Shown piece after piece: positions 45,593 through 52,925 of a stretch of DNA of 64,000 nucleotides. The notes beneath the pieces are model-generated. The model saw only the letters and a list, made by a program, of their open reading frames with translations, ran no database searches and was not told the origin of the DNA. The stretch's first letter is position 1; every line of letters begins with the position of its first letter. Origin of the DNA: a virus; the IMG/VR virus record IMGVR_UViG_3300042562_000747, positions 19,318-83,317 of that record; one strand, 5' to 3'. Made by a program: the position numbers and the translations under genes.

Positions 45593-46159
45593 TTATAACT
45601 TTTTAATTATTATTAAAACATCATCATATCTATTTTTATTTTTTCTCAAGTCAATACATTCATAAGATATTCCTAATGAATTACATATTTCATCAAAGAA
45701 TTGTTTTTCGTTATCCCAATCTTGTATATCTTCTATTATAAGTGTACCACCTTTTTTTACTTTTTCTAACCATTTTTGTATTGAAATTATTTGAGTTTGA
45801 ATCGTATGTGGTCCATCATCTATTAAGTAATCTATTGAATTATCTTCAAATTTATCAATAGTAGTATCTGAATATGCGGTATCTAATATTAGAGTTGTAT
45901 TTGGTATTTTACTTACAAATTCTAAATCATTGTTATTCATTTCACTACCATTATCAATACCTGTTATAGTTGAATTAATAAACCACTTACTCAATAAATT
46001 TAGAGAATCTCCTCTTCTAACACCAATTTCTACTATATTAAGTTTATCCAATCTAACATCAGTAAATTCTGTTGAATAATATCCATTGATATAATCATGC
46101 AATGTTCCTTTGTCACTTTTTGGTTCTATTGAATCATAGAACTCTGAAAATGTAATCAT
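45593..46159 (-). CDS. Class I SAM-dependent methyltransferase
   Basis: A 188-residue methyltransferase. Motif I VEIGVRRG (43-50), acidic GIDNG (67-71) and motif IDDGPHT (113-119) match macrolide O-methyltransferase/cephalosporin hydroxylase-type proteins that methylate sugars or small molecules. I take the ATG at 46159, 5 nt after the epimerase stop; a TTG at 46177 would overlap the epimerase by 13 nt. A related enzyme is at 9173-9928. Confidence 0.72.
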   Translation of the reverse strand: MITFSEFYDSIEPKSDKGTLHDYINGYYSTEFTDVRLDKLNIVEIGVRRGDSLNLLSKWFINSTITGIDNGSEMNNNDLEFVSKIPNTTLILDTAYSDTTIDKFEDNSIDYLIDDGPHTIQTQIISIQKWLEKVKKGGTLIIEDIQDWDNEKQFFDEICNSLGISYECIDLRKNKNRYDDVLIIIKKL

Positions 46160-46164
46160 ATTTT

Positions 46165-47157
46165 TTATTTTTTCCAAAATGAATAAATGCCATTATCTAA
46201 TTCGTAAGTATCCCAAACGAATTGGTTTCTTCTAGGTTGTTTTTGTGCCCATTCCCACATATCTTTCAAACCATCTTCAAAATTGGTTTTATGTTCAAAC
46301 CCTAATATATCAATAGATTTTTGCCAGGTTGGAATAGCATGTTTAACTTCATGTCTACCCTCTTTATAAACCACTTCACCACCACCAATTACATTTCTTA
46401 ATACTTCACATGCTTTATTAACTGTCCATTCCTCTACACCACCCAAATTAATAATTTCTTTAGATGCGGTAGGTAATATAGCCGATTTCCATAATGGTTC
46501 AACAATATCATCAATACAACTAAATGCACGTGTTTGTTCACCATCACCAAATATTGTCATTGGTAATCCGTTTAAATGTTGATACATCCAAATACCCAAT
46601 ACATTACGATACTTATCCCAAATATTTTGATTTCTACCATATACATTATGTGGACGGATAATACACCAATCTAAACCATGTTGCTCACCTGCAATTTGAA
46701 TATCCATCTCACATCCATACTTAGCTACTCCATACGGGTCAATTGGTGTTTGTTGTTGCTTCTCATCAAATATTCCACCTTCACCATGTCCATATACTGC
46801 TAACGTAGATGTAAACACCAATCTTTTAACATTATGTTTAATACATTGATTTAATATTCTTGCAGTTGCAACTAAATTGTTTTCATAATTGTATTGACGA
46901 ATAAATGGAGATAATCCTTCTGCTGCATACGCTGCTAAATGAAACACATAATCAAATTTATGATTTTCAAAACAATTTTCAATTGGATGTTCTACTAAGT
47001 TCATTTCCCAAAACGTAACTTTTGAATTCACATTTTCTTTGTAACCACCAGATAAATCATCTATCCCAACTACTTCTACATTTGGTACATTTTCAATTAT
47101 ATAATCTGCAAGTCTACTACCCAATAGCCCCGCTACACCTGTAATTAATACTTTCAT
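46165..47157 (-). CDS. NAD-dependent epimerase/dehydratase (GalE-like SDR)
   Basis: A 330-residue extended SDR: TGVAGLLG (6-13) for NAD binding, FTSTLAVYG (115-123) with the catalytic Ser/Thr, and Y142/K146 in DPYGVAK. Closest in feel to UDP-glucose 4-epimerases and related UDP-sugar enzymes. It is not the same subtype as the epimerase at 361-1329 (only motif-level similarity). One-base overlap with iscU upstream. It probably provides a nucleotide sugar to the adjoining glycosyltransferases. Confidence 0.85.
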   Translation of the reverse strand: MKVLITGVAGLLGSRLADYIIENVPNVEVVGIDDLSGGYKENVNSKVTFWEMNLVEHPIENCFENHKFDYVFHLAAYAAEGLSPFIRQYNYENNLVATARILNQCIKHNVKRLVFTSTLAVYGHGEGGIFDEKQQQTPIDPYGVAKYGCEMDIQIAGEQHGLDWCIIRPHNVYGRNQNIWDKYRNVLGIWMYQHLNGLPMTIFGDGEQTRAFSCIDDIVEPLWKSAILPTASKEIINLGGVEEWTVNKACEVLRNVIGGGEVVYKEGRHEVKHAIPTWQKSIDILGFEHKTNFEDGLKDMWEWAQKQPRRNQFVWDTYELDNGIYSFWKK

Positions 47158-47558
47158 TAATCTTCAAATTTAATTGGTTCTAAATTGTTTTTTTGTCTAT
47201 AATCATTTATTGCTGATTTTATAGCATCTTCTGCTAATACCGAACAATGGATTTTAACTGGTGGTAGGTTTAATTCCTCTACCAATTCCATATTATCTAA
47301 TTTAACCGCATCTTCCAATGTCATACCTTTTAACCACTCCGTTGCTAATGAAGATGCTGCTATTGCACTTCCACAACCAAATGTTTTAAATTTTGCATCA
47401 ATAATTCTGTTATCTTCAACTTCTATTTGTAATCTCATTACATCACCACATTCGGGTGCTCCTACTAGACCTGTACCCACGTTAGATTTACTTTTATCTA
47501 AAGTTCCTACGTTTTTTGGGTTTTGGTAATGGTCAATTACCTTTTCTGAATATGCCAT
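47157..47558 (-). CDS. iscU: Iron-sulfur cluster scaffold IscU
   Basis: A 133-residue, near-standard IscU: C37 and D39 in APECGDVM, C62 in FGCGSAIAAS, H104-C105 in KIHCSV and an intact LPPVK (98-102). In cellular systems LPPVK is bound by the chaperone HscA, and sulfur comes from IscS; neither is encoded in the window. With IscA at 43218 it gives the phage scaffold and carrier of Fe-S assembly. Retained cysteines and LPPVK suggest it is functional rather than decaying. Confidence 0.93.
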   Translation of the reverse strand: MAYSEKVIDHYQNPKNVGTLDKSKSNVGTGLVGAPECGDVMRLQIEVEDNRIIDAKFKTFGCGSAIAASSLATEWLKGMTLEDAVKLDNMELVEELNLPPVKIHCSVLAEDAIKSAINDYRQKNNLEPIKFED

Positions 47559-47564
47559 ATTATT

Positions 47565-48671
47565 TTAGTATGTTTTTGTTAAATCATCTTTGTTATCTAC
47601 TTCGTTTAGATGGTCTCTATATAATTTGTTGTATTTGTGTATAGAATTACCATTATTCATCCAATATTTCACTGCCGATGGGTTATTTATCCATAGATTT
47701 TTGTTTTCCCAATCAAATGTAGGTTCTGCGTAATAGGGTATTGGTAAGGGTTCTATGGGTTCATTTTGAGGAATATTTTCCACTATAACCTCATTTTGTT
47801 CCTTTTTTGTAGAATATTTTCCACTATCTCCGTATATTTGGTAATTTTTGTAGTTTTCTTCCATTAAATCATCTAAATTATCATATAAACCTAATTTTTC
47901 ATCATTTTCTATTATTTCACCTAATAATTTTCTTTGTTTTGTCTTTTTATCATCAATCATTCCGTTAAATGCGATAATTAACGCAACTGCCAATGGGTCA
48001 AACACAATTACAATCAAAAATATGAAGAATTTTACTACATTTTTCAATTCCATACCAAATGCTTCAGCTACAAAACGAAATCCACCCACTTCTTTCTCTA
48101 AATCTAAGTTTGTCACTTTGATTTTATTGATTTCATCGTTGCTTTTAGCATTTTCGGTTTGTAAACTACTAATTTGTTTATTAATAGTTGCAACCTGTCT
48201 ATCTTTACTATCAATTGAACGTAAAAGTCGGTTACTCACCTTACCTTTATCTAAAATTGTGTTCTGAGTTGCCGACAATTGTCCTAATTGTGCCGACAAC
48301 TGTCCGATTTGTGTTTCATTGGTAGTAATCTTAGTAGAATATACTGCAATCTCTCTATCTACTTGTTGTAATTTAAGATTTTGCTGTTGGAATGCATTTG
48401 AAAGGTAACCAAATATACCAGCAGATGTAATTAGCATCAATAGTGCCACTGCTGATACTAAATACCACTTATTAAATCCACCAATATCATTCCATTTTTG
48501 TTTTAGATAAGTTGCTGCTACCAGTTTGGCAAATTCCAATGAACCTGCCATTACCATAACAGATACAGCTGCTCCACTAAATAGAACACCCAATCCAGTT
48601 ATAGAAAAAAATGCAGCACAACCAGCTATGATTAATGCTGATATTCCTACTAACCATTTTAACCAATTCAT
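47565..48671 (-). CDS. Multi-pass membrane protein with long coiled coil
   Basis: A 368-residue protein. Hydrophobic helices at about 5-22, 26-47, 70-90 and 213-236 flank a coiled coil at about 92-195 (QLSAQLGQLSATQN, INKQISSLQTEN). The last 130 residues are soluble and Asn/Glu-rich, with WMNNGNSIHKYNKLY. I recall similar proteins in marine phage genomes without known role. The coiled coil between membrane segments would lie on one side of the inner membrane. Possibilities include exclusion of other phages or a lysis-timing device; neither is supported directly. Confidence 0.65.
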   Translation of the reverse strand: MNWLKWLVGISALIIAGCAAFFSITGLGVLFSGAAVSVMVMAGSLEFAKLVAATYLKQKWNDIGGFNKWYLVSAVALLMLITSAGIFGYLSNAFQQQNLKLQQVDREIAVYSTKITTNETQIGQLSAQLGQLSATQNTILDKGKVSNRLLRSIDSKDRQVATINKQISSLQTENAKSNDEINKIKVTNLDLEKEVGGFRFVAEAFGMELKNVVKFFIFLIVIVFDPLAVALIIAFNGMIDDKKTKQRKLLGEIIENDEKLGLYDNLDDLMEENYKNYQIYGDSGKYSTKKEQNEVIVENIPQNEPIEPLPIPYYAEPTFDWENKNLWINNPSAVKYWMNNGNSIHKYNKLYRDHLNEVDNKDDLTKTY

Positions 48672-48853
48672 TATCCCTCTCTTTCTAGGTCAATTAAATC
48701 ATTAACTTTACCTAATGCAAATAATAATTCATCAAACATCCTTACTGCATCTGCATTAGAAATTTGTTTACTACCTTCTGCCGCTTGTTTTAAGAAGTTT
48801 GTTCTGATTTCAATTGCTTCTAAGTTTTGTCTAATTTGTACTTTGTATCTCAT
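48671..48853 (-). CDS. Small helical hypothetical protein (60 aa)
   Basis: Not recognised. A 60-residue, charged, two-helix protein (RQNLEAIEIRTNFLKQAAEG; MFDELLFALGKVNDLIDLE). Its stop overlaps the membrane protein start by one base, so the two are co-translated and may interact. Confidence 0.6.
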   Translation of the reverse strand: MRYKVQIRQNLEAIEIRTNFLKQAAEGSKQISNADAVRMFDELLFALGKVNDLIDLEREG

Positions 48854-48865
48854 ATACTTTATTTT

Positions 48866-49723
48866 TTATAATAATTTGTTATTTTTATATAAATATTTGT
48901 TATTTAAAAATGTAACTATACCCTCCGCCCATAGTTGGTGGGCTTGAAATCCAGGGTGTCCATCATTTATTATATCAACCCCAATTTCATCAAATATTCT
49001 TGTTTTAGTTTTTTCACTTAATGTAACAATATTATTTTCAAATTGACCATTAATTTCTAATTTTAAAATTCTATTATTAAGAAAATTTGGAATAAATTTA
49101 TTAAAATCAATTTGGTTAATAAAATAAGTGTAATTACCCGATATGTAATATTCTATATTGTGTAATTTAAAAAATGAACATAATCCTAAATATTTTTTAG
49201 CAGTTTCTAACTCCCATTGAATTGGATTTATAAAACTATTAGAATATTGTTTAATTATAGAATCTATATTATCTTTATACACTATATTTGTCATAAACCC
49301 ATCTGTAATCCAATTGAACGTAGTTGCTACACTATCTACTTTACCATTATTATCATAATTAACATTTGCTACCAAATATTTATTATACTTGTTTGAAAAT
49401 ATATCTAATCTATTTATCGCGTCAGGTAATTCTAATATGAATAGGGTTTTTTTAACTTCATCTAGTGTATTTTTTAGAATGTAATCATATACTTTTCTAA
49501 TAATTCTATCCGTACCACTACCACTCTTTGCATCGTTTATTATTTTAATCCCCATTTGTTTTCCAACCAACGTAGGATAACATACATCTACTTGAGATTC
49601 ATACTCAAACCCATATTGTTTTTTATATGCTTCTCTAACGTGTTCTTTCTTTGCTTCAAATCCACCACCTTCGGTAAACGAGCAACCATTAAAATATATT
49701 TGATTAAATTTATTTTGTATCAT
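48866..49723 (-). CDS. SGNH/GDSL-type hydrolase
   Basis: A 285-residue protein. Block I is GCSFTEG (14-20), with Ser in the GDS position; block II-like NDAKSGSGTDR (about 62-72); and the C-terminal DGHPGFQAHQLWA gives the catalytic Asp/His. Expected to hydrolyse an ester, for example sugar O-acetyl. The ATG is directly preceded by the U run of a terminator hairpin, and a promoter-like element ends at the foot of the same hairpin, so initiation is unusual here. It is one of two SGNH proteins in the window. Confidence 0.75.
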   Translation of the reverse strand: MIQNKFNQIYFNGCSFTEGGGFEAKKEHVREAYKKQYGFEYESQVDVCYPTLVGKQMGIKIINDAKSGSGTDRIIRKVYDYILKNTLDEVKKTLFILELPDAINRLDIFSNKYNKYLVANVNYDNNGKVDSVATTFNWITDGFMTNIVYKDNIDSIIKQYSNSFINPIQWELETAKKYLGLCSFFKLHNIEYYISGNYTYFINQIDFNKFIPNFLNNRILKLEINGQFENNIVTLSEKTKTRIFDEIGVDIINDGHPGFQAHQLWAEGIVTFLNNKYLYKNNKLL

Positions 49724-49752
49724 AAAAAAAGGTAGTCTTTGTGACTACCTTT
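49724..49752 (-). terminator. Rho-independent terminator after hsp20, abutting the next ATG
   Basis: Minus-strand 10-bp perfect stem GAAAGGTAGTC-type/GACTACCTTT (plus arms 49728-49737 and 49743-49752), 5-nt loop, then seven U. The last U is the base before the ATG of the SGNH gene at 49723. Confidence 0.88.
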
Positions 49753-49784
49753 CAAATATACGAAATATAACTCAGTTATCCAAC
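49753..49784 (-). promoter_or_regulatory. Bacteroidota-type promoter overlapping the terminator foot
   Basis: Minus-strand TATATTTG at 49760-49753 fits the -7 element exactly; GTTG at 49784-49781 with a 20-nt spacer is a 3-of-4 match to the -33 TTTG. Transcription would start inside the terminator stem, giving a message that opens with a hairpin. Confidence 0.5.
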
Positions 49785-50156
49785 TTTAATGGATACTTTT
49801 TTTGGTTTCTTTTCTTCTATCTTAGGTAAAGAGATATGTAATATACCATCTTTTACCGTTGCTAATGTAGCACTAAGGTCCCAATTAGTTCCAATGTTTA
49901 ATGATTCATCAACCGGAAGTGCAATCGCATTCCAAATTTTATCATCGGTTTCTTTTTCTATTGATTTAACTTTAATAAAGCTTTCCTCAATTGTAATTTC
50001 TAATGTTTCCTTTGTTTGACCAGGAACTGCTAATCCAATTCGTAAGATATCTTCGGTTATATCAACTACTACTTGTTTGTGGGTTGATGTAGCTGTTTTT
50101 GTTTTTGGTGTTTCGAAAAAATCTTCAAATAATTTGTTGTAATCTACTAAATACAT
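49776..50156 (-). CDS. Small heat-shock protein, Hsp20/alpha-crystallin
   Basis: A 126-residue Hsp20. The alpha-crystallin domain spans about 27-112: VDITEDILRIGLAVPG, EITIEESFIKV and the closing ATVKDGILHISLPK. A short N-terminal arm and basic tail flank it. It holds unfolding proteins; phage Hsp20 genes are common in T4-like cyanophages and may help virion assembly. It is followed by a strong terminator, and a small inverted repeat lies 33 nt upstream of the ATG. Confidence 0.9.
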   Translation of the reverse strand: MYLVDYNKLFEDFFETPKTKTATSTHKQVVVDITEDILRIGLAVPGQTKETLEITIEESFIKVKSIEKETDDKIWNAIALPVDESLNIGTNWDLSATLATVKDGILHISLPKIEEKKPKKVSIKVG

Positions 50157-50188
50157 AATTTAATGTTTTTTTTGTTAATAATATTCTA

Positions 50189-50206
50189 TATAGTTCAAAT
50201 ACTATA
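50189..50206 (-). repeat. Inverted repeat upstream of hsp20
   Basis: TATAGT-N6-ACTATA, centred in the 75-nt gap before hsp20. The minus strand across it reads TATAGTATTTG, close to a -7 element (TA, three bases, TTTG). It could be an operator or a weak promoter. Confidence 0.3.
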
Positions 50207-50231
50207 CCATTGGGTTTAATCTGACAATTTG

Positions 50232-50906
50232 TTAGAATTTACCAACATTAAATGAAAATTTGTCATCTTTTACCGACTGTCTTTCAATTACCGTACTCAT
50301 ATGGTCTGCCCAATGCATAATATACTGAATATTTGATTTAAGATATTTTGATGTATCATATACTTTATAATATTTTTCATTGTCCTCATCGTATAGACCA
50401 TCCGTAAGTTTTATACCAAAATATTCATTCTCATTGATTGCAATACCATATTGTGATAATGTAAATAATGTTCTATCAGTTATTGCCATAAAAGAGTTTT
50501 TTTCATTTCTTTTGTATAACTCACCTCTATTTTCAATATGCCATTTAGAATCATTTGGTGCATAATGTAGTTCTTCTTTAGTACCCAATTTACCCAAATC
50601 ATGATGTATTGCAACAAATAGTAATTCTTCTTCGGTGAAATCACATACTCCACCCGCTTCTTCAAATGTTTTTTTCATTTTTAATGCGTTCTTACATACA
50701 TTAAAGATATGGTCAATATACCCACCCTCATATGCATTGTGATAGTTTTTATTACCACTTGCAGGTGATACCATTAAGTTTCCACCTAATTCATCATCCG
50801 AGTACATAAACAAAAGTTTTTCTAATCTTTCGCCTGTAAAATATTTGTTAACGATGGCTAGAAACTTATCGTAGTTCTGCTTTAATTCTGATTCTGTCTT
50901 TTTCAT
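50232..50906 (-). CDS. HD-domain phosphohydrolase
   Basis: A 224-residue HD protein: H66 in GGYIDH, the H102-D103 pair in AIHHDLGKLG, and a later HWADHMST. The HD residues hold a divalent metal pair that cleaves phosphate esters such as nucleotides or cyclic nucleotides. Similar proteins occur in T4-like and other aquatic phages, often related to nucleotide metabolism or anti-defence. No second domain. Stop and start overlap the 100-aa gene upstream by 4 nt. Confidence 0.8.
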   Translation of the reverse strand: MKKTESELKQNYDKFLAIVNKYFTGERLEKLLFMYSDDELGGNLMVSPASGNKNYHNAYEGGYIDHIFNVCKNALKMKKTFEEAGGVCDFTEEELLFVAIHHDLGKLGTKEELHYAPNDSKWHIENRGELYKRNEKNSFMAITDRTLFTLSQYGIAINENEYFGIKLTDGLYDEDNEKYYKVYDTSKYLKSNIQYIMHWADHMSTVIERQSVKDDKFSFNVGKF

Positions 50907-51205
50907 TTTGTTAAATTTTCTTTTGTTAAGATTTTATATAAAAGTTCAATTTCTTCTTCAGTTTCTAACATTGGTAAGTTATCAAATAGGGTTACCAAAT
51001 ATTCACCCTCATTCAAATCCATATTTTTCCACTCATCACTTGCTATTGATATTAACGTAGGTCTTTCACTTACATCATCATCTTCTTTTGGTAAAGGTAA
51101 TATCCAATAATAAAAATCAGTTTCACCATCACTTTCTTCTATTCGTATCGCTCCCCATCTTTTAAAGGAATGGTCGGTAATCGGTGTTTGTGGCATTGTT
51201 ATCAT
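50903..51205 (-). CDS. Hypothetical acidic protein (100 aa)
   Basis: Not recognised. An acidic protein with a beta-rich first half (RWGAIRIEESDGETDFYYWI) and helical end. It directly follows a perfect Bacteroidota promoter: TATATTTG ends 4 nt before the ATG at 51205. If transcription starts as usual, either the message is leaderless or translation begins at the second ATG (51196, MPQTP). It heads the unit containing the HD protein and hsp20. Confidence 0.68.
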   Translation of the reverse strand: MITMPQTPITDHSFKRWGAIRIEESDGETDFYYWILPLPKEDDDVSERPTLISIASDEWKNMDLNEGEYLVTLFDNLPMLETEEEIELLYKILTKENLTK

Positions 51206-51209
51206 AACT

Positions 51210-51240
51210 CAAATATACAACTTTTTTTCCTAATCACAAA
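51210..51240 (-). promoter_or_regulatory. Perfect Bacteroidota promoter for the HD/hsp20 unit
   Basis: Minus-strand TTTG (51240-51237), exactly 19-nt spacer, TATATTTG (51217-51210). Full match to TTTG-N19-TAnnTTTG. The -33 element lies in the final codons of the lipoprotein gene. Confidence 0.8.
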
Positions 51241-51838
51241 TAATTCTAATGGATTTTTGAATTGAATCTAGTTTAGAATTTGAAAATAAATTACTATTTG
51301 GGGTTTCAATTGTATATTTTGCTTTGCCTATAATTGTAATTGTATCACCTTTCATTTTATATATTGGTGCACCCATAGTATTTATTTCACCGGAAAAATA
51401 TCCTAATTGTGATGTACTATTTACAATAGGAATTATTTGGTCTTGCTGTGAAACTAAAGAAGGTAGTTGTGATATTTGTAATTGACCTGTATATGGATTA
51501 AAATACGTTTTAACCACTCTACCAATCGTATCGCCGGCTTTTAATATCCAATAGTGAGAACTACTCCATTCTATTCTACCATTAACCGGAGAAGGTGTTT
51601 TATTTGGTTTGCCATCTACTAAGAATTTACCGGTGATTCTACTTAACGTTTGGTTTGTTAGAGTAGATAACGATAAATGATAAAATCCATTATTATCCAA
51701 TGGTAAACTTTGCTTACCATTTGAACTTAATGCAGAATCAATTGTAAATGTAATTGTGTGAGTTTGTGGTATTGGTGTAACTATATCTTTATTACACGCC
51801 ATTAAAGCCATAATACCTAAAAAGGGTAAAATCTTCAT
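51230..51838 (-). CDS. Phage-encoded lipoprotein
   Basis: A 202-residue protein with a short lipoprotein signal: MKILPFLGIMALMAC, lipobox L12-M-A-C15, then NKD. Residue D at +3/+4 after Cys may affect sorting. The mature part is beta-rich and Thr/Ser-rich, with no catalytic motif. It should be lipidated and exposed on a membrane of the infected cell. Phage lipoproteins often block superinfection by binding receptors or injection machinery; that role is inferred only from its location. It appears to have its own promoter 24 nt upstream. Confidence 0.75.
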   Translation of the reverse strand: MKILPFLGIMALMACNKDIVTPIPQTHTITFTIDSALSSNGKQSLPLDNNGFYHLSLSTLTNQTLSRITGKFLVDGKPNKTPSPVNGRIEWSSSHYWILKAGDTIGRVVKTYFNPYTGQLQISQLPSLVSQQDQIIPIVNSTSQLGYFSGEINTMGAPIYKMKGDTITIIGKAKYTIETPNSNLFSNSKLDSIQKSIRIICD

Positions 51839-51862
51839 ATCTTAGAGTTTAGTGTTTATACT

Positions 51863-51894
51863 TAAAGATACGACTTTTTTGTGGTTTTTCCAAT
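51863..51894 (-). promoter_or_regulatory. Probable Bacteroidota-type promoter for the lipoprotein gene
   Basis: Minus-strand ATTG (51894-51891), 20-nt spacer, TATCTTTA (51870-51863): one mismatch in each element against TTTG/TAnnTTTG. It leaves a 24-nt leader region to the ATG at 51838. The 97-nt gap shows no terminator. Confidence 0.45.
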
Positions 51895-51935
51895 TATTTG
51901 AGAGTATTTGGTATAAACAATTGATTATCAATTAC

Positions 51936-52367
51936 TTATAATTGTTCAAATCCTAATTTTGTGAATACGTTTATTGACCGTATGTTCCAATCATCTATAT
52001 TGGTTAATATGTTCGTATTGGTATAATTTTGTATAACATAAAATAACATATCCGTTGCTCCATACATTCTACTATAATTTGTAGTTTTTATAAATACATT
52101 GTAAATATAATAAGTTGTAGAATCTATACATTTTAACCAACAATATCCAACAATTTCACCTTTATAATAAGATACAAACATTTTATCACCCCGTTCAATC
52201 CTATCTTCTGCAGCTTGGAGATTAAACATACCATCCCAATTTATTTCAGAGTTGAATAAATCAATACAATATTGAATAATAGTATCATCTGATATTTCTA
52301 CTATCTTAAAATCCGAATGAATATTACGTTGTATTAAATCTTCATATTTTAATTTATATTCTATCAT
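51936..52367 (-). CDS. GNAT-family N-acetyltransferase
   Basis: A 143-residue GNAT fold: MFVSYYKGEIVGYCWLK (beta-2 to beta-3), YYIYNVFI (beta-4), a degenerate acetyl-CoA loop RMYGATDMLFYVI, and the C-terminal NIRSINVFTKLGFEQL typical of the family. I start at the ATG at 52367, which has GGAG 6 nt upstream; an upstream TTG adds two residues. The usual R/QxxGxG/A loop is present only as R-x2-G-A. Substrate unknown; it may acetylate an amino-sugar or protein. Confidence 0.75.
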   Translation of the reverse strand: MIEYKLKYEDLIQRNIHSDFKIVEISDDTIIQYCIDLFNSEINWDGMFNLQAAEDRIERGDKMFVSYYKGEIVGYCWLKCIDSTTYYIYNVFIKTTNYSRMYGATDMLFYVIQNYTNTNILTNIDDWNIRSINVFTKLGFEQL

Positions 52368-52415
52368 ACTCAACTCCTAAATAATTAAAATTTTTCGGAT
52401 TTAATTTAAAATCAA

Positions 52416-52925
52416 TCATATTAATCGTTTATCTATATGTGTGTGTCGTAATCTTTCTGGTGAATTTACATCAAATATATCTTCATAATATGTTATATCA
52501 ATTTTTAATATTTTACTAAGTTCTAATAACTTAGTATAATAGTTATTCACCATTTCTTGTACTTCCGTATAGTTTGGTGTTGGTTCCCAAATATATTGCA
52601 TCCCGCCATTTAAATGAGTACGTTCTCTGTTATATCTTAAGTATGCAATACTTTCTGCACAAGATTTCAAATCCCTCCTACCTAGTAGCACTACTTTGTC
52701 AAACCTGCCGGCTAAGTCAACCCACCATTTCATTTCATCGGTTATCCCGGTAGGTATATGCCACATTATAATCTTAACTATGGTATTATCATCCTTGTCA
52801 TTTGGTAAATAATCACTACCATTTTTAGTTGGTTCGGATACCCATTTTAAATTATGTTCGGCTGCTAATTTTAGCAGTAAAGAACTAGTACCGGTTCTAG
52901 CCATTGCAATTATTACTATTTTCAT
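52416..52925 (-). CDS. Sulfotransferase-like P-loop protein (1)
   Basis: A 169-residue protein. MARTGTSSLLLKL (8-20) fits the 5'-phosphosulfate-binding loop of PAPS-dependent sulfotransferases, and VVLLGRRDLKSCAES (78-92) fits the 3'-phosphate-binding strand with R83 or R84 and S92. It is shorter than typical sulfotransferases (over 220 aa) so acceptor-side elements are minimal. One-base overlap with the oxygenase upstream. Sulfation of a hydroxyl made by that oxygenase is a reasonable guess. Confidence 0.62.
   Translation of the reverse strand: MKIVIIAMARTGTSSLLLKLAAEHNLKWVSEPTKNGSDYLPNDKDDNTIVKIIMWHIPTGITDEMKWWVDLAGRFDKVVLLGRRDLKSCAESIAYLRYNRERTHLNGGMQYIWEPTPNYTEVQEMVNNYYTKLLELSKILKIDITYYEDIFDVNSPERLRHTHIDKRLI

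Noticed and set aside
51839-51935. AATTGAT/ATCAATT symmetry in the gap before the GNAT gene end as a terminator
   Set aside because: The stem is short, has almost no loop and is not followed by a U run.
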